A stretch of DNA of 64,000 nucleotides from Dolomedes plantarius. Taxonomy: Eukaryota > Arthropoda > Arachnida > Araneae > Dolomedidae. This document shows, one piece after another, positions 22,898 to 35,048 of this stretch. Below the pieces are notes generated by a model, which saw only the letters and a program-made list of their open reading frames with translations, was not told the origin of the DNA and made no database searches. The position numbers were made by a program, and so were the translations under genes. The stretch is taken from NCBI GenBank assembly GCA_907164885.2, contig OU015492.1, positions 207,425,493 through 207,489,492 on the forward strand. The letters are read 5' to 3'. The first letter of the stretch is position 1, and every line of letters begins with the position of its first letter.

Positions 22898-23706
22898 TAT
22901 GCGTTTAAACTAAAGCATAATAAGATGATTCAGTGGTGATTTGTTTATCAATTCATATGCAAATATAAGAATATTTCAAAAACCTAATAATGGTCTATAA
23001 ATTTAATTATTTATTAGCTTTTATCCTCTGGTTATGGTAGAAAAATATCAATGCGTGTGGGCATGCATGTTGAAATTTTACTATAAAAGGTATCTTATAT
23101 AGTCATTGTGTAGTTTTCAATTTATGAATTTTTAAAACAAATATTTGTTAACTAACAAAGCCTGAACATTTTGAGACCGTATAGAGAGGAGAAAATTTAT
23201 GCTAACAAATAATTAAATGCACTAAATGTACATAACTTTTTTTTTGCTATAAATTACCTCTAAGTGGTTTGATAATTTTCTGCTGTTAAAATAAATTACT
23301 TTCAAATTTGACTCAGGACGACCGAAAATATTTTTGTTCATAAAACTTGTTAAACAGATTAGACAGCAGACACTCGTAATATAAAGGTTTACAAGAATCT
23401 AGTGAGACAGGCATTTCACGCTTAGTTTAAAATTTTAATTAACAACGGAATGAAATATAATAATTTTCGGTAATGAATTACAAAAAGAAACTCTTAATCA
23501 TGCCTTCTAGGGGAAATATTTCCGCGACATCTTAATAGTATAACTTTTATACTAAACTTATATTTTAATTTATTTATATTTTAACATTTATACTAAAATA
23601 TATTTTCGTTTAATAAAAGTTTCAATTTTTAGTTTTCAATTTATTATCTGATTACTATAATATAGACGAGGTCCCGAAAACAACACCAAATTGAATTTTT
23701 TGCAGT
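22898..23706. other. Intergenic, no feature recognised
   Basis: AT-rich unique-looking sequence preceding the satellite; no gene is visible. Confidence 0.5.
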
Positions 23707-26640
23707 TGAGCAAAAGGTAGGGTTTGTAGTTAAGAACAATTAAGCTCCATCAAGGCACCAATTTTTAAACGGTGTCAGAATCGATTTTTGAAGATTTCAC
23801 CTACTATTTTCGAAAAAAGATATAAATGTGTCAACATTATAAAAACTGATATCTTTTTCAAAACAATGAAAACAAGCAGTTATCTCTTCGTAAATATATA
23901 TTCCTAAACTGAGAAAAATGCAAAAAATATGTATCAAAGCGAATAATTAAGTTTTAATCATAAAAAAAACAGTGTATCCTGTGCTAAACAGAATTTTTGA
24001 AAATTTCAAATATGCAAATTCAATTTTTCTCACCTGAGCAAAAGGTAGGGTTTTTAGTTAAGAACAATTAAGCTCCATCAAGGCACCAATTCTTAAACGG
24101 TGTCAGAATCAAATTTTGAAGATTTCACATATTTTCGAAAAAAAGATATAAATGTCTCAACATTATAAAAACTGATATCTTTTTCAAAACAATGAAAACA
24201 AGCAGTTATCTCTTCGTAAATATATATTCCTAAACTGAGAAAAATGCAAAAAATATGTATCAAAGCGAATAATTAAGTTTTAATCATAAAAAAACAGTGT
24301 ATCCTGTGCTAAACAGAATTTTTGAAAATTTCAAATATGCAAATTCAATTTTTCTCACCTGAGCAAAAGGTAGGGTTTTTAGTTAAGAACAATTAAGCTC
24401 CATCAAGGCACCAATTCTTAAACGGTGTCAGAATCAAATTTTGAAGATTTCACATATTTTCGAAAAAAAGATATAAATGTCTCAACATTATAAAAACTGA
24501 TATCTTTTTCAAAACAATGAAAACAAGCAGTTATCTCTTCGTAAATATATATTCCTAAACTGAGAAAAATGCAAAAAATATGTATCAAAGCGAATAATTA
24601 AGTTTTAATCATAAAAAAACAGTGTATCCTGTGCTAAACAGAATTTTTGAAAATTTCAAATATGCAAATTCAATTTTTCTCACCTGAGCAAAAGGTGGGG
24701 TTTTTAGTTAAGAACAATTAAGGTCCATCAAGGCACCAATTTTTAAACGGTGTCAGAATCGATTTTTGAAGATTTCACCTATTTTCGAAAAAAGATATAA
24801 ATGTGTCAATATTATAAAAACTGATATCATTTTCAAAACAATGAAAAAAAGCAGCTCTCCCTTCGTAAATATATATTCCTAAACTGAGAAAAATGCAAAA
24901 ATATGTATCAAAGCGAATAATTAAGTTATAATCATAAAAAAAAACTGTATAACCTGTGCAAAACAGAATTTTTTCGAAAATTTCAAATATGCAAATTCAA
25001 TTTTTCTCACCTGAGCAAAAGGTGGGGTTTTTAGTTAAGAACAATTAAGGTCCATCAAGGCACCAATTTTTAAACGGTGTCAGAATCGATTTTTGAAGAT
25101 TTCACCTATTTTCGAAAAAAGATATAAATGTGTCAATATTATAAAAACTGATATCATTTTCAAAACAATGAAAACAAGCAGTTATCTCTTCGTAAATATA
25201 TATTCCTAAACTGAGAAAAATGCAAAAAATATGTATCAAAGCGAATAATTAAGTTTTAATCATAAAAAAACAGTGTATCCTGTGCTAAACAGAATTTTTG
25301 AAAATTTCAAATATGCAAATTCAATTTTTCTCACCTGAGCAAAAGGTAGGGTTTTTAGTTAAGAACAATTAAGCTCCATCAAGGCACCAATTCTTAAACG
25401 GTGTCAGAATCAAATTTTGAAGATTTCACATATTTTCGAAAAAAAGATATAAATGTCTCAACATTATAAAAACTGATATCTTTTTCAAAACAATGAAAAC
25501 AAGCAGTTATCTCTTCGTAAATATATATTCCTAAACTGAGAAAAATGCAAAAAATATGTATCAAAGCGAATAATTAAGTTTTAATCATAAAAAACAGTGT
25601 ATCCTGTGCTAAACAGAATTTTTGAAAATTTCAAATATGCAAATTCAATTTTTCTCACCTGAGCAAAAGGTGGGGTTTTTAGTTAAGAACAATTAAGGTC
25701 CATCAAGGCACCAATTTTTAAACGGTGTCAGAATCGATTTTTGAAGATTTCACCTATTTTCGAAAAAAGATATAAATGTGTCAATATTATAAAAACTGAT
25801 ATCATTTTCAAAACAATGAAAAAAAGCAGCTCTCCCTTCGTAAATATATATTCCTAAACTGAGAAAAATGCAAAAATATGTATCAAAGCGAATAATTAAG
25901 TTATAATCATAAAAAAAAACTGTATAACCTGTGCAAAACAGAATTTTTTCGAAAATTTCAAATATGCAAATTCAATTTTTCTCACCTGAGCAAAAGGTGG
26001 GGTTTTTAGTTAAGAACAATTAAGGTCCATCAAGGCACCAATTTTTAAACGGTGTCAGAATCGATTTTTGAAGATTTCACCTATTTTCGAAAAAAGATAT
26101 AAATGTGTCAATATTATAAAAACTGATATCATTTTCAAAACAATGAAAAAAAGCAGCTCTCCCTTCGTAAATATATATTCCTAAACTGAGAAAAATGCAA
26201 AAATATGTATCAAAGCGAATAATTAAGTTATAATCATAAAAAAAAAACTGTATAACCTGTGCAAAACAGAATTTTTTCGAAAATTTCAAATATGCAAATT
26301 CAATTTTTCTCACCAGAGCAAAAGGTAGAGTTTTTAGTTAAGAACAATTAAGCTCCATCAAGGAACTGATTTTTAAACGGTGTCAGAATCAATTTTCGAA
26401 GATTACACCCATTTTCGAAAAAAGATATAAATGTGTCAATATTATAAAAACTGATATCATTTTCAAAACAATGAAAACAAGCAGCTCTCCCTTCGTAAAT
26501 ATATATTCCTAAACTGAGAAAAATGCAAAAATATGTATCAAAGCGAATAATTAAGTTATAATCATAAAAAAAAACTGTATAACCTGTGCAAAACAGAATT
26601 TTTTCGAAAAATTTCAAATATGCAAAGATATTTTTTGTTT
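23690..26640. repeat. Satellite array, nine units of about 325 bp
   Basis: The anchor GAGCAAAAGGT recurs at 23708, 24036, 24361, 24686, 25013, 25337, 25661, 25988 and 26316, giving periods of 324-328 bp. Two main unit versions differ at linked sites. One has GGTAGGG, AAGCTCC and CAATTCTTAAAC; the other has GGTGGGG, AAGGTCC and CAATTTTTAAAC. Middle units are almost identical within a version, while the first and last are more diverged, as expected when repeats homogenise inside an array. The 78- and 89-codon minus-strand frames here are chance frames repeated with the unit. Confidence 0.95.
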
Positions 26641-27120
26641 TCTACGAAGGGAGAAGTACGTGAGTGAAAATAAATGAATTGTAAATGGAAATTCTCCAAA
26701 TACCTCCAAATAAAAAGCTATTACCATACCTGAAAAAAAATAGTTGTTTCACGTTTTATATTTACGAATAAAGAAACAAAGCGAGAATACTTTGGAAACA
26801 TTTGTTGGGCCTTTTTTGAGTACTGCATTTCATTAAAATAGGAAAAATTTTCTGTTTTCTACGTCATCTGAAGATAATTTTTCTGAAACTTTTGAAGATA
26901 AATTGAATCTTATGTCATTTCTTTTGCGAAAATGAATTTGCTAATCATTTTTGTCTTTTCCCTTGAACGATAGTCAGTAGCAACAGGAAGAGAGAAAACA
27001 GGAGAAGCCTTTATAGTTTTGAGCAGTAAACTGTCCCCATATGATTCTATTCGACATCCAGGCCATATAAAGTTTTAAAAGTCAACCACTGTAAGTAATT
27101 TTTCTATTCTTAGAAGATTT
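26641..27120. other. Intergenic with a duplicated 60-bp segment
   Basis: A segment including TCTGTTTTCTACGTCATCTG at about 26833-26895 is repeated at about 27170-27228, just before the LTR remnant. No gene is visible. Confidence 0.55.
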
Positions 27121-27179
27121 AAATTAATCATTAAAATAGGAATTTAATCATTAAAATAGGAATTTAATCATTAAAATAG
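27121..27179. repeat. Tandem repeat, three 20-bp units
   Basis: AATTTAATCATTAAAATAGG is repeated three times with minor changes. Confidence 0.85.
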
Positions 27180-27228
27180 AAAAAACATTTCTGTTTTCTA
27201 CGTCATCTGAAGGTAAATTTCCTGAAAC

Positions 27229-27664
27229 TATAGAGAATCTATGCTCACTTCTACACAGACTTGGGTGTATATAATTTGAAGTGGCACTCTATTTGAATTT
27301 GAAGCAAACACAGTTTATACATGAAACAATGTTTATTGAATTCGTTGCACATATAATTGGCTTTTACAGCAATGAGCATGCGTACTACTTGTACGGAATG
27401 TATAAACACAGCTTTCAAGAACAATATATTTTTATACTCACGAACAGTAAGTCAAACCAGCAGTACTGCCACGTAAACTTCTGGCCCGCTAAGCACTAGC
27501 GCAGGATAGCACCTTTTCAACCTTAACAACCTCCCCTTTTTCATTAATGACGCTGCGTGGTATTTATACTAAGCGCGTATGCCGAAATTAGCATATCTAA
27601 AGCAGCTTCTTTAATTCACTCAAAAGTTCGATTCTTGTGAATCGAATCTTGTGTATACCTTACA
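27229..27664 (-). mobile_element. 3' LTR of truncated LTR retrotransposon
   Basis: It is homologous to the solo LTR at 16997-17491 and on the minus strand begins TGTAAGGTATACACAAG at 27664. Immediately before it on the minus strand lies a polypurine tract (GAGGGAGGCCAG, 27676-27665) preceded by a coding tail, which fixes the orientation. The far end near 27229 is less well preserved. No upstream LTR partner is present nearby, so the element is truncated. Confidence 0.65.
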
Positions 27665-27719
27665 CTGGCCTCCCTCGAAAAAAAAATTAGGTAACTGAGG
27701 TCTGAACGGCTTCAGTTAA

Positions 27720-27884
27720 CTAATTGAAAACGCGTGCTGGTCTGACTTGACGATGGACGGGAGGTCTCTTGGGAGGAGGCCAACCTTGCTGGGCGGCAGA
27801 AATCTTCCGTTTCCTGTACTTATGCAAAGGAGCTTTAAAATTGTCATTCTTCCTTTTGATAACCTTGTGTACCTTAAGAATTTA
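27720..27884 (-). pseudogene. Probable C-terminal end of an LTR-retrotransposon polyprotein
   Basis: The minus strand encodes a short basic, proline-rich tail (HKYRKRKISAAQQGWPPPKR and so on) ending at a TAG at 27722-27720, about 40 bp before the polypurine tract. That position fits the end of a pol gene. There is no diagnostic catalytic motif, so the family cannot be named. Upstream it is cut off near 27884 by unrelated repeat sequence. Confidence 0.45.
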
Positions 27885-27899
27885 CAGGTGTGAAGAATT

Positions 27900-28118
27900 T
27901 ACAGAGAAATGGGGAATAAACCCATGATGTAGAAAAACGCACTTACAGGTTTAAACAACGATTGGCTACTATCAGAATGTTGCAAAAAAAATATCCTGTT
28001 CTAATTAAGATAGAAACATGATTTAAACGTAATTTTAAGCTTAAAAGAACAAAAAAATGTTTAATGCAGTAAAATATTTTTCGAAAAGTCGAACAATTTC
28101 GGGCCCTCGACCCCCTTA
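27900..28118. repeat. Truncated copy of TTAA MITE family 2
   Basis: It is similar to the right third of the element at 29142-29837, sharing AACGCACTTACAGGTTTAAA, CTAATTAAGATAGAAACAT and a terminal GGGCCCTCGACCCCCTTA. The left end is absent. Confidence 0.7.
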
Positions 28119-28270
28119 TATAATAATAATTATATTGTCTTTTTCAGAGTATTTATGTGTCCGATAGTAACGTCGTAAGCGAAAACCATTTATTTTCGTG
28201 CATCAATGGTTACTGCATCAAGAGCGTGCTTAAAACTTTTTTTTTTATCTTCAAGAATTTTGTAATGATT

Positions 28271-28490
28271 TTAACGTAGGATTACGTTCAATAACAGTCC
28301 TCCGGAAAGAAAAAGTTGTCTGTCTTGCGTCACGAGTTATAATTTTGGCAGCGCGCCAAACCCAATAGCAGCAAACAGTTTAACACAAAAGTGCCAAAAT
28401 GCGTCAAAAAATAAAGAGAGGTAAGCAATGATAAGTAATCCTACGTTAATAATCCGTGGTAGTTTCGTTAGAAGAGACTACCAGAAATAT
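28271..28490. repeat. Interspersed repeat R3, copy 2 (short)
   Basis: It shares GGCAGCGCGCCAAACCCA, AGGTAAGCAATGATAAGTAA and GTTTCGTTAGAAGAG with the loci at 7875 and 60811 but lacks their TA-rich middle. TTAACGTAGGATTA (28271-28284) and TAATCCTACGTTAA (28436-28449) form a perfect 14-bp inverted pair. GGTAGT and ACTACC form a second hairpin just beyond. Confidence 0.65.
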
Positions 28491-29055
28491 TTTTTTCTTT
28501 TTCCCCTTATATATCTGTGCAAATATCATTATACATATAAATATATAAATCAATTTGAAATTTTACCTAAATCTGAACCTTAAAATTTAATGCTTTTTTA
28601 ATTTTAGATATATTTGCTGTGCAAAAGCTGTATGCAAATTCTTTTTTTACTTCTTTGCATAGAAAAGGTTTCAAAATCAGTTCTCAGGTCCTAGAAATTT
28701 TTTGAATCCCCCTCCTAAATTTTTAGTAATTTTAAAATCTTTTTCTTACCCCCTCTTTTGCTTTAGAGTAACAGTTTAAAAATATTTACTCAATGTTAAA
28801 AATCCCGAAGAAAGTTCAGTAAAAACATAACGAAGTACATTAAGTAAAATTCCTTGAAACACCACGCAAATAAAACCAGATAGAACATTTAAAGATAGAA
28901 AATCATGATAAATTTCCTTCCGGGAAGACTGGAAGTGATGTACAGATGAACGGGAGAGCACGTGTAAACAGAACAGCATAATGAATTTCGTGTCAGGCAG
29001 TCAAATCATCCTAGAGGCATGTGATACGTCCTATTTGCTTCTGAGATATCTAGAA
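28491..29055. other. Intergenic, no feature recognised
   Basis: AT-rich sequence. A 67-codon minus-strand frame near 28776-28979 has no recognisable motif. Confidence 0.5.
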
Positions 29056-30630
29056 CGGTGGTACGCAAACTGTACAACACAAAAAATTGGAGTGGTAGCG
29101 GATAATTTGAAAGTAATTAATGTGATATTAAAATTATTTAAGGGGGGTCCGGGACACATTTTAAAACTTTTTTTATTTATTGAGTTAAAATTTTGAATTT
29201 TTTTTGTGATGGTTAACCATATAATTTGTAACCAAATCACATCATAAAACTTCTCAAAAAGTTTTTAAAAAAATTTTAAAATTTAAAATTTTTAATAAAA
29301 GTGGGGTCATTTAAAATCGTTATAACTCGAAATATTATCTGTCGAATTTCAAAATTTTTTCATTTAATTAAACAGAAATATATAGGTTTTAATTTTGATT
29401 CACCATTTCTAAAAAATATCAATTTTTGAAAAAAATAAAAATATTTAGATGAAAAATTACAAAAAAAATTATGTAACTTATTTATAAAAAATCATATTTT
29501 CAAAAGTAAATACTTTTTTCAAATTTGCTGAATCAAAATTAAAGAAAAATAGTTGAAAAAGACATGTTCCAAGTTTCAGCCATTTATCTTTAACGGTTCT
29601 TGACTTATAACAATTTAAAGACGAGAATTGGGGAAAAAACCCATCATGCATGAAAACGCACTTACAGGTTTAAATAACGATTGACTACTACTAGAATGTT
29701 GCAAAAAAAAATTTCTTCTGTTCTAATTAAGATAGAAACATTATTTAACCGTTATTTTAAGCGTAAAAGAACACAAAAATTTTCAATGCAATAATATTTT
29801 TTTCGAAAATTCGAACAATTTTGTGTCCTGGACCCCCTTAATTGAAAATTATCCTTTAAATTTTCTCTAAAGACATATTTTTAATACTTAAGTTCATATT
29901 TTTATATATTGAAAAATATATGATATGATATTGTTAAATGAGGTGTCAAACAATGTCAAAATAAAAATTCCATCAGCGAAAGGTTATACTTGCATTGCTT
30001 CTATTTGCATCTGCCTATGTGTATGAGACTGAATTTTAAAAAATTACTACCTTAAAAACCAAACAATCAAGAGTTTACCCTGAAGATCAATACGATAGAA
30101 GCACTCTCAAATATTTTGCCAAATGTTGAACAAATATTATCCGAAGTCTAGGCTCACATTTCTCATTACTATTTTCTATTTCAGTTTAATATAAATAAAT
30201 GTAGTTAATAATTTTCGATGTTTTAACATGTAGACTATAATTTTGAAATCATACAATTTTTTAAATAATTTTTTTTAAACATTTACCTAAATGAAATACA
30301 AATACTTATTTAAATTTAAATATGAAATTTTAGTTGCATGAGATTTGCTGAAAAAGAATTGCAGTAGAAAAGCAAGGCATTTTCCATCGTTATCATGCAA
30401 TGTAAATGCATACCCCAAAAATCAGTTTATTGATTTTTAAAATAGTTTCTCAAATTTTGCTTATTTCTTTTTTCTATTTTTCTGTTAATATTATCCTGAT
30501 TTTTTTGTTGTTAATATTTTCCTGATTTTAAAAAAAAATTTTACTACCAAAACATTTCATTGTGTTAGAGTGTTTTTTCTTTCTGTTTAAAGAAAGTGGG
30601 TCACAGTCGAAGAAAGTTTGCTCACCACTG
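29056..30630. mobile_element. hAT-like non-autonomous transposon with nested MITE
   Basis: The ends CGGTGGTACGCAAACTG and, inverted, CAGTGGTGAGCAAACTT match the CAGTGGTTC-CAAAC type of hAT terminus. Inside the right end lies a GTGACCCACTTTC-like block common in such elements. The flanking 8-mers ATCTAGAA (29048-29055) and CTCTAGAA (30631-30638) agree at 7 of 8 positions, as expected of an aged 8-bp target duplication. No transposase remains. A TTAA MITE sits inside, so the hAT insertion is the older event. Confidence 0.65.
29142..29837. mobile_element. TTAA MITE family 2
   Basis: The left end GGGGGGTCCGGGACACA and right end GTGTCCTGGACCCCC are inverted. Both are bounded by TTAA (29138-29141, 29838-29841). 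The interior is very AT-rich and non-coding. A truncated relative lies at 27900-28118. It is nested in the hAT-like element. Confidence 0.75.
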
Positions 30631-30639
30631 CTCTAGAAT

Positions 30640-31032
30640 GACGACTTTTTTCTGAGAAATTTTTACATAGGAATTCTCTAATAATAAAACATCAAAATAT
30701 CAAAAACAGTCTCTGACAATGCATCGTGTACTGTGATAGGGTCTCTTTAAAAACTTTCCCACGTACATACCCTGTTATCAGATTTAAGAGAATTTTTCGA
30801 GTATAAATAGCTACCCTTTCACTGTGAAAGTTATGAAATTCACAATAAATTTATTTTCAGATCTTTTCCACTGTATGAATTGAATCTTGCCTGAACTCCC
30901 TATCTTTTCTCAAGCAAACTTGGATTCTACAGTCCCTCAAAAATATAAATGGTTAACAGATCCTTATCTGACTACTCTTCAATATTTCCCCGGGCAGAAA
31001 ATATTCTAACCTCTCTTCCCATGTTCTAAAAT
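30640..31032. other. Intergenic, no feature recognised
   Basis: No gene, repeat boundary or structured element seen. Confidence 0.5.
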
Positions 31033-31037
31033 ACTAG

Positions 31038-32552
31038 AAGGTAACCCGTCATTTTGACGTCATAATACTAATAATGACGTCATAATGGAAAAAGTATATG
31101 AAAGTTAAAAAATATCCCGAATTATCTAACAATATTGCATTTAATCCACACCTTGTAAAAGCAAACCCTTTCATTATTTTTTATTTATTTAGTTTTTTCA
31201 TGCGATTGGAGTAGTAGACTGCCATCCAGTTTTTTACAGCTCACTACGCGATATGAATACTTGAGCTACTTGATTCATTCACATTCAAGCTTGTTTACTT
31301 TCAGAATTCATCACAAAAGTAAACAGATTTTTAAAAATTGTTAAATATACAGCTAAAAGCATCCAATTTTAGTTCTGAATGTTTTATAGAAAAATAGTCT
31401 GAACAAACGTGATTTGATGGAGAAGATATTAGTTTTTAGGTAGGAAAAAAGTCTGATCCACATCTGAAATTGAAATTAAGCCTAACCGGCTGTTTGTTTA
31501 CTGAGGGCTTCAATTGAAAGATGAGTACAGCCCGGAAGTGTTATACAGAGACAACGGCTATTATATATATAATACCACTTATAACAAGGAACATAAATTG
31601 TCGAACATTTTTTTTATAAACTATTGTTTGCCACATCGTTCAACTGCTACATTTTTATAGGGAACTTTAAAGTTTTAAGATAATAACATTCAAACTTTTA
31701 TATTTTCGCGAACCTTAACGACGATTACCACAAAATCTATCCAAAATCTTACACATTTTTTCACAGATACACCTGCTATAGATTAACGTTCAAAAATAGG
31801 GAAATTATTCTCTATTAATTATATATATAATAGCCGTTGTCTCTGTATAACACTACCGGGCTGTACTCATCTTTCAATTGAAGCCCTCAGTAAACAAACA
31901 GCCGGTTAGGCTTAATTTCAATTTCAGATGTGGATCAGAATTTTTTCTTACCTAAAAACTAATATCTTCTCCATCAAATCACGTTTGTTCAGCCTATTTT
32001 TCTATAAAACATTCAGAACTAAAAAAATTGGATGCTTTTAGCTGTATATTTAACAGTTTTTAAAAATCTGTTTACTTTTGCGATGAATTCTGAAAGTAAA
32101 CAAACTTGAATGTGAATGAATCAAGTAGCTCAAGTATTCATATCGCGTAGTGATCTGTAAAAAACGATGGCAGTCTACTACTCCAATAGCATGAAAAACT
32201 AAATAAATAAAAAATAATGAAAGGGTTTGCTTTTACAAGGTGTGGGTTAAATGCAATATTGTTAGATAATTCGGGATATTTTTTAACTTTCATATACTTT
32301 TTCCATTATGACGTCATTATTAGTATTATGACGTCAAAATGACGGGTTGGATGGCAGTCTACTACTCCAATCGCATGAAAACTAAATAAATAAAAAATAA
32401 TGAAAGGGTTTGCTTTTACAAGGTGTGGATTAAATGCAATATTTTAGATAATTCGGGATATTTTTTAACTTTCATATACTTTTTCCATTATGACGTCAGT
32501 TATTATTATGACGTTATTATTTGTATTATGACGTCAAAATGACGGGTTACCT
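31038..32552. mobile_element. Fold-back element with arms of about 530 bp
   Basis: The left arm (31038 to about 31572) and right arm (about 31818 to 32350) are inverted copies at high identity around a spacer of about 245 bp. The outer 180-200 bp of the right arm is then duplicated in tandem (32169-32350, 32351-32552). The ends AGGTAACCCGTCATTTTGAC are inverted, and ACTAG abuts both sides (31033-31037, 32553-32557) as a probable target duplication. The termini carry several TGACGTCA palindromes. No protein is encoded. The element class is uncertain. Confidence 0.8.
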
Positions 32553-32850
32553 ACTAGTCATACCATAATAACGCTCGACGACGAACTTTTGGATTTCTGC
32601 CAACCGTCAACATTGATTCCCACAACGATAATTTCAATGTTATTATCCTAGAATTTTAAAATTGGCAATAAAATATGAGTCGACTGGTGTAGAAAACAAT
32701 TGTGTCCAAAACAATTGTTTCCGTTACTAGTCATAAATGGAAGATTTTGAAACGTGGGGAAAGAAGATGTTCAATTTTTCGCCTGGAAGAAAATAGCACT
32801 GATTCGTTTATAGTTAATATGTTAGAGGGACTGGTCTAACAGAAGTTTAA

Positions 32851-32976
32851 CCTTTAGCCTACTGGGCCCATTTTTCAGATACCGTCTTTATAACGGGATA
32901 TTTCATACCCCCTTTGTAAGAACGGCTATAGGAGGTTATATACATCTATATATATCTCTATATATAAACATGTATG

Positions 32977-33015
<39 letters not shown>

Positions 33016-33131
33016 TTATATATATCTTTATCTATCTATCTATCTATCTATCTATATATATATATATATATATATTCATTCTTGGGCCCACATTTTTGTG
33101 ATACATGCTATCCCACCCCGTAAGGAAAAGG
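32851..33131. mobile_element. Candidate TTAA-flanked MITE (piggyBac-like ends)
   Basis: CCTTTAGCCTAC at the left and, inverted, CCTTTTCCTTAC at the right are bounded by TTAA (32847-32850, 33132-33135). CCY-starting ends next to TTAA fit piggyBac-type elements. A GGGCCCA block also appears inverted near both ends. The middle is microsatellite. The support is short, so the call is tentative. Confidence 0.5.
32946..33075. repeat. Compound (TA)n/(TATC)n microsatellite
   Basis: TA runs, TGTA repeats and about seven TATC/TCTA tetranucleotides (33029-33054) make a compound microsatellite. Confidence 0.9.
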
Positions 33132-33135
33132 TTAA

Positions 33136-34700
33136 TCCCAATAGTTAAATGTATTAATCATTATAAACCTAGACTTTAGTTTAGATGAAAATTAGATCAA
33201 GCAAGTCGCTCTTCTGTTGCTCCATCGAAATGCAAGTAAATAATACCCAGCCACATTTGAAATGTAGTAAGTTACAGTGCGTCTTTACTCAAACACATTA
33301 GTATCGAAATTCGCAAATGCTATAGGTAACATTAGATATATATGGTAACATACCAAATATATTGTGTGTGTATGGATCGTTTGCCGATTGCGTGGATATT
33401 AAGCATATGGATTCTGTGATAGTTCTATAACGATCCTTTGTTCCAATCGTGGGGTTACAGGTGAAACACACTAATTCAATAAACAGGATTTTGAGAAAAC
33501 GCTGATTAAAGATTTTTTCTTTCAACTTCTTTGGTAATTATTAAATTACCAAAAAATATTTTTACATTATTAAATCAAATTAAGTTATAGCACTGGCATT
33601 TTTTTGCTAACTACGAACCAGTCTTGGTTCTCATATGCTTATTTTATATTATTATTCTCAGAATGGTTAGTGTGTTTTGTCTATACAAACTATTAGGCTA
33701 GAGAACTTAATGTGATTACAAAACTTTGAAAGAAAATGAAATAAATAAAGGTATGACTTAGTGGGCTTCACCAGTCGAAACAAATCCCTTTTCTGGTCAA
33801 AAAAGGCTGAATATCCGAAAATCGATAATTTTGACTTAGTGTGTTTCACTTTTAAATCCACGCAATGCTATATCATGGCTTTCTCAAGATGGTAAACTAG
33901 TTACTTGAAAAAGATAAATTTGAATAATATTTATTTTCGATCATTTCTATTGAAGTGCATTATAACATTATGGCCCCTATACTTTTTAATTTAATATTAT
34001 TATATTAAAATGTAAAATGGCGTTGATGTATAATATTAAGTTAAAAGTATTTTTGCATTTATAGCTAGTGTACGTAGTATTGCTGTAATTATCTTTTAAT
34101 TATAAAAAAAATGTTTCCAATTATGCTAAAAATTGAAAAAAAAACCATTCGGGCCCATATTGACAGAATATGCTCCCCTAAGGTCTAAAACCAATGATGC
34201 TACTCGTATGCAGAAATATACTATATTTTCACTGCAGTTGGTTCATTTAGAGTTCTGACATAAAAATCCTTATGGGACAAACTGGGAAAATTTTTCGGTA
34301 CTATTTCTTGGATTGCTTAAGCTCGAAAAATGCTTAATTTTTCATTCTAGTAATTTTTGAATGCTTTAGTTTATATTTTTCGTGGAAAGTGTAAGTGTGT
34401 TTCATTTTTTTATTCGAAATCATGTTTATCGCATTTATGTTTCGAGGGACATTGGCTAGAACTAAGAGTTTTAAACTTTTAGGAACAGCATTTTTTGTCC
34501 AATGAATAAGCTTAAGTTTAATCATGCTGGTTGTAAATAATTTTTAGTCAATTACAATTGAAATTAAAAAAAATATATTTGCATATATTTGTAAGCATGA
34601 ATCAAACTCTCAGTTATATTTAAATTGGATACGGTATGCTTATAACTGTGTAATGAAATCTTGCTCTTCGAATTACACATCTTCAGCCAAAATCTATTTC
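33136..34700. other. Intergenic, no feature recognised
   Basis: AT-rich sequence. Minus-strand frames of 75, 64 and 63 codons show no motif I recognise and no sign of splicing context. Confidence 0.5.
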
Positions 34701-34739
34701 AAAGAGAAACGACAAACATTTTCTGTAAATAAACTGCAA

Positions 34740-34962
34740 AAGTTTCGTAAGTGAATCTTTAAAATGTTTAGGATCCTCTACATTGTTCCAAAAAATTGCA
34801 CGCCTTCCAGCTTTTCCCGCTGCACGATTCTGACGAAAATACAGAGCAAACATTCTGATATAGGAGCACCACATAGGTGAACCAACATTGCTCACTATGC
34901 ATAGATAAAGCCTCAGTTTTATTTATTGTGTGTACGGCGTGCTTAAAACCATCTAATGACAC
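34740..34962. repeat. Diverged unit beside the 112-bp array
   Basis: It carries an older version of the array unit (TCTTTAAAATGTTTAGGATC, then CCAGCTTTTCCCGCTGCAC). It is followed by ACATAGGTGAACCAACATTG, which recurs in modified form after the array near 42915-42960. The flanks and the array therefore belong to one larger repeated structure. Confidence 0.55.
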
Positions 34963-35048
34963 AATTCTTGTCCAATTACGTATCTCCTTCCGAAATGTTT
35001 TCTTAGCAAAGCGAAAAAAAATTTTTGAAAATAATGTGCAGAAATTTC

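Noticed and set aside
26077..26617. Two similar 78- and 89-codon frames on the minus strand
   Set aside because: They lie in adjacent satellite units and resemble each other only because the unit repeats; other units interrupt the frame.
23690..26640. CRISPR-like array
   Set aside because: Units of about 325 bp repeat as a whole, with no short constant repeat and unique spacers; this is a satellite.
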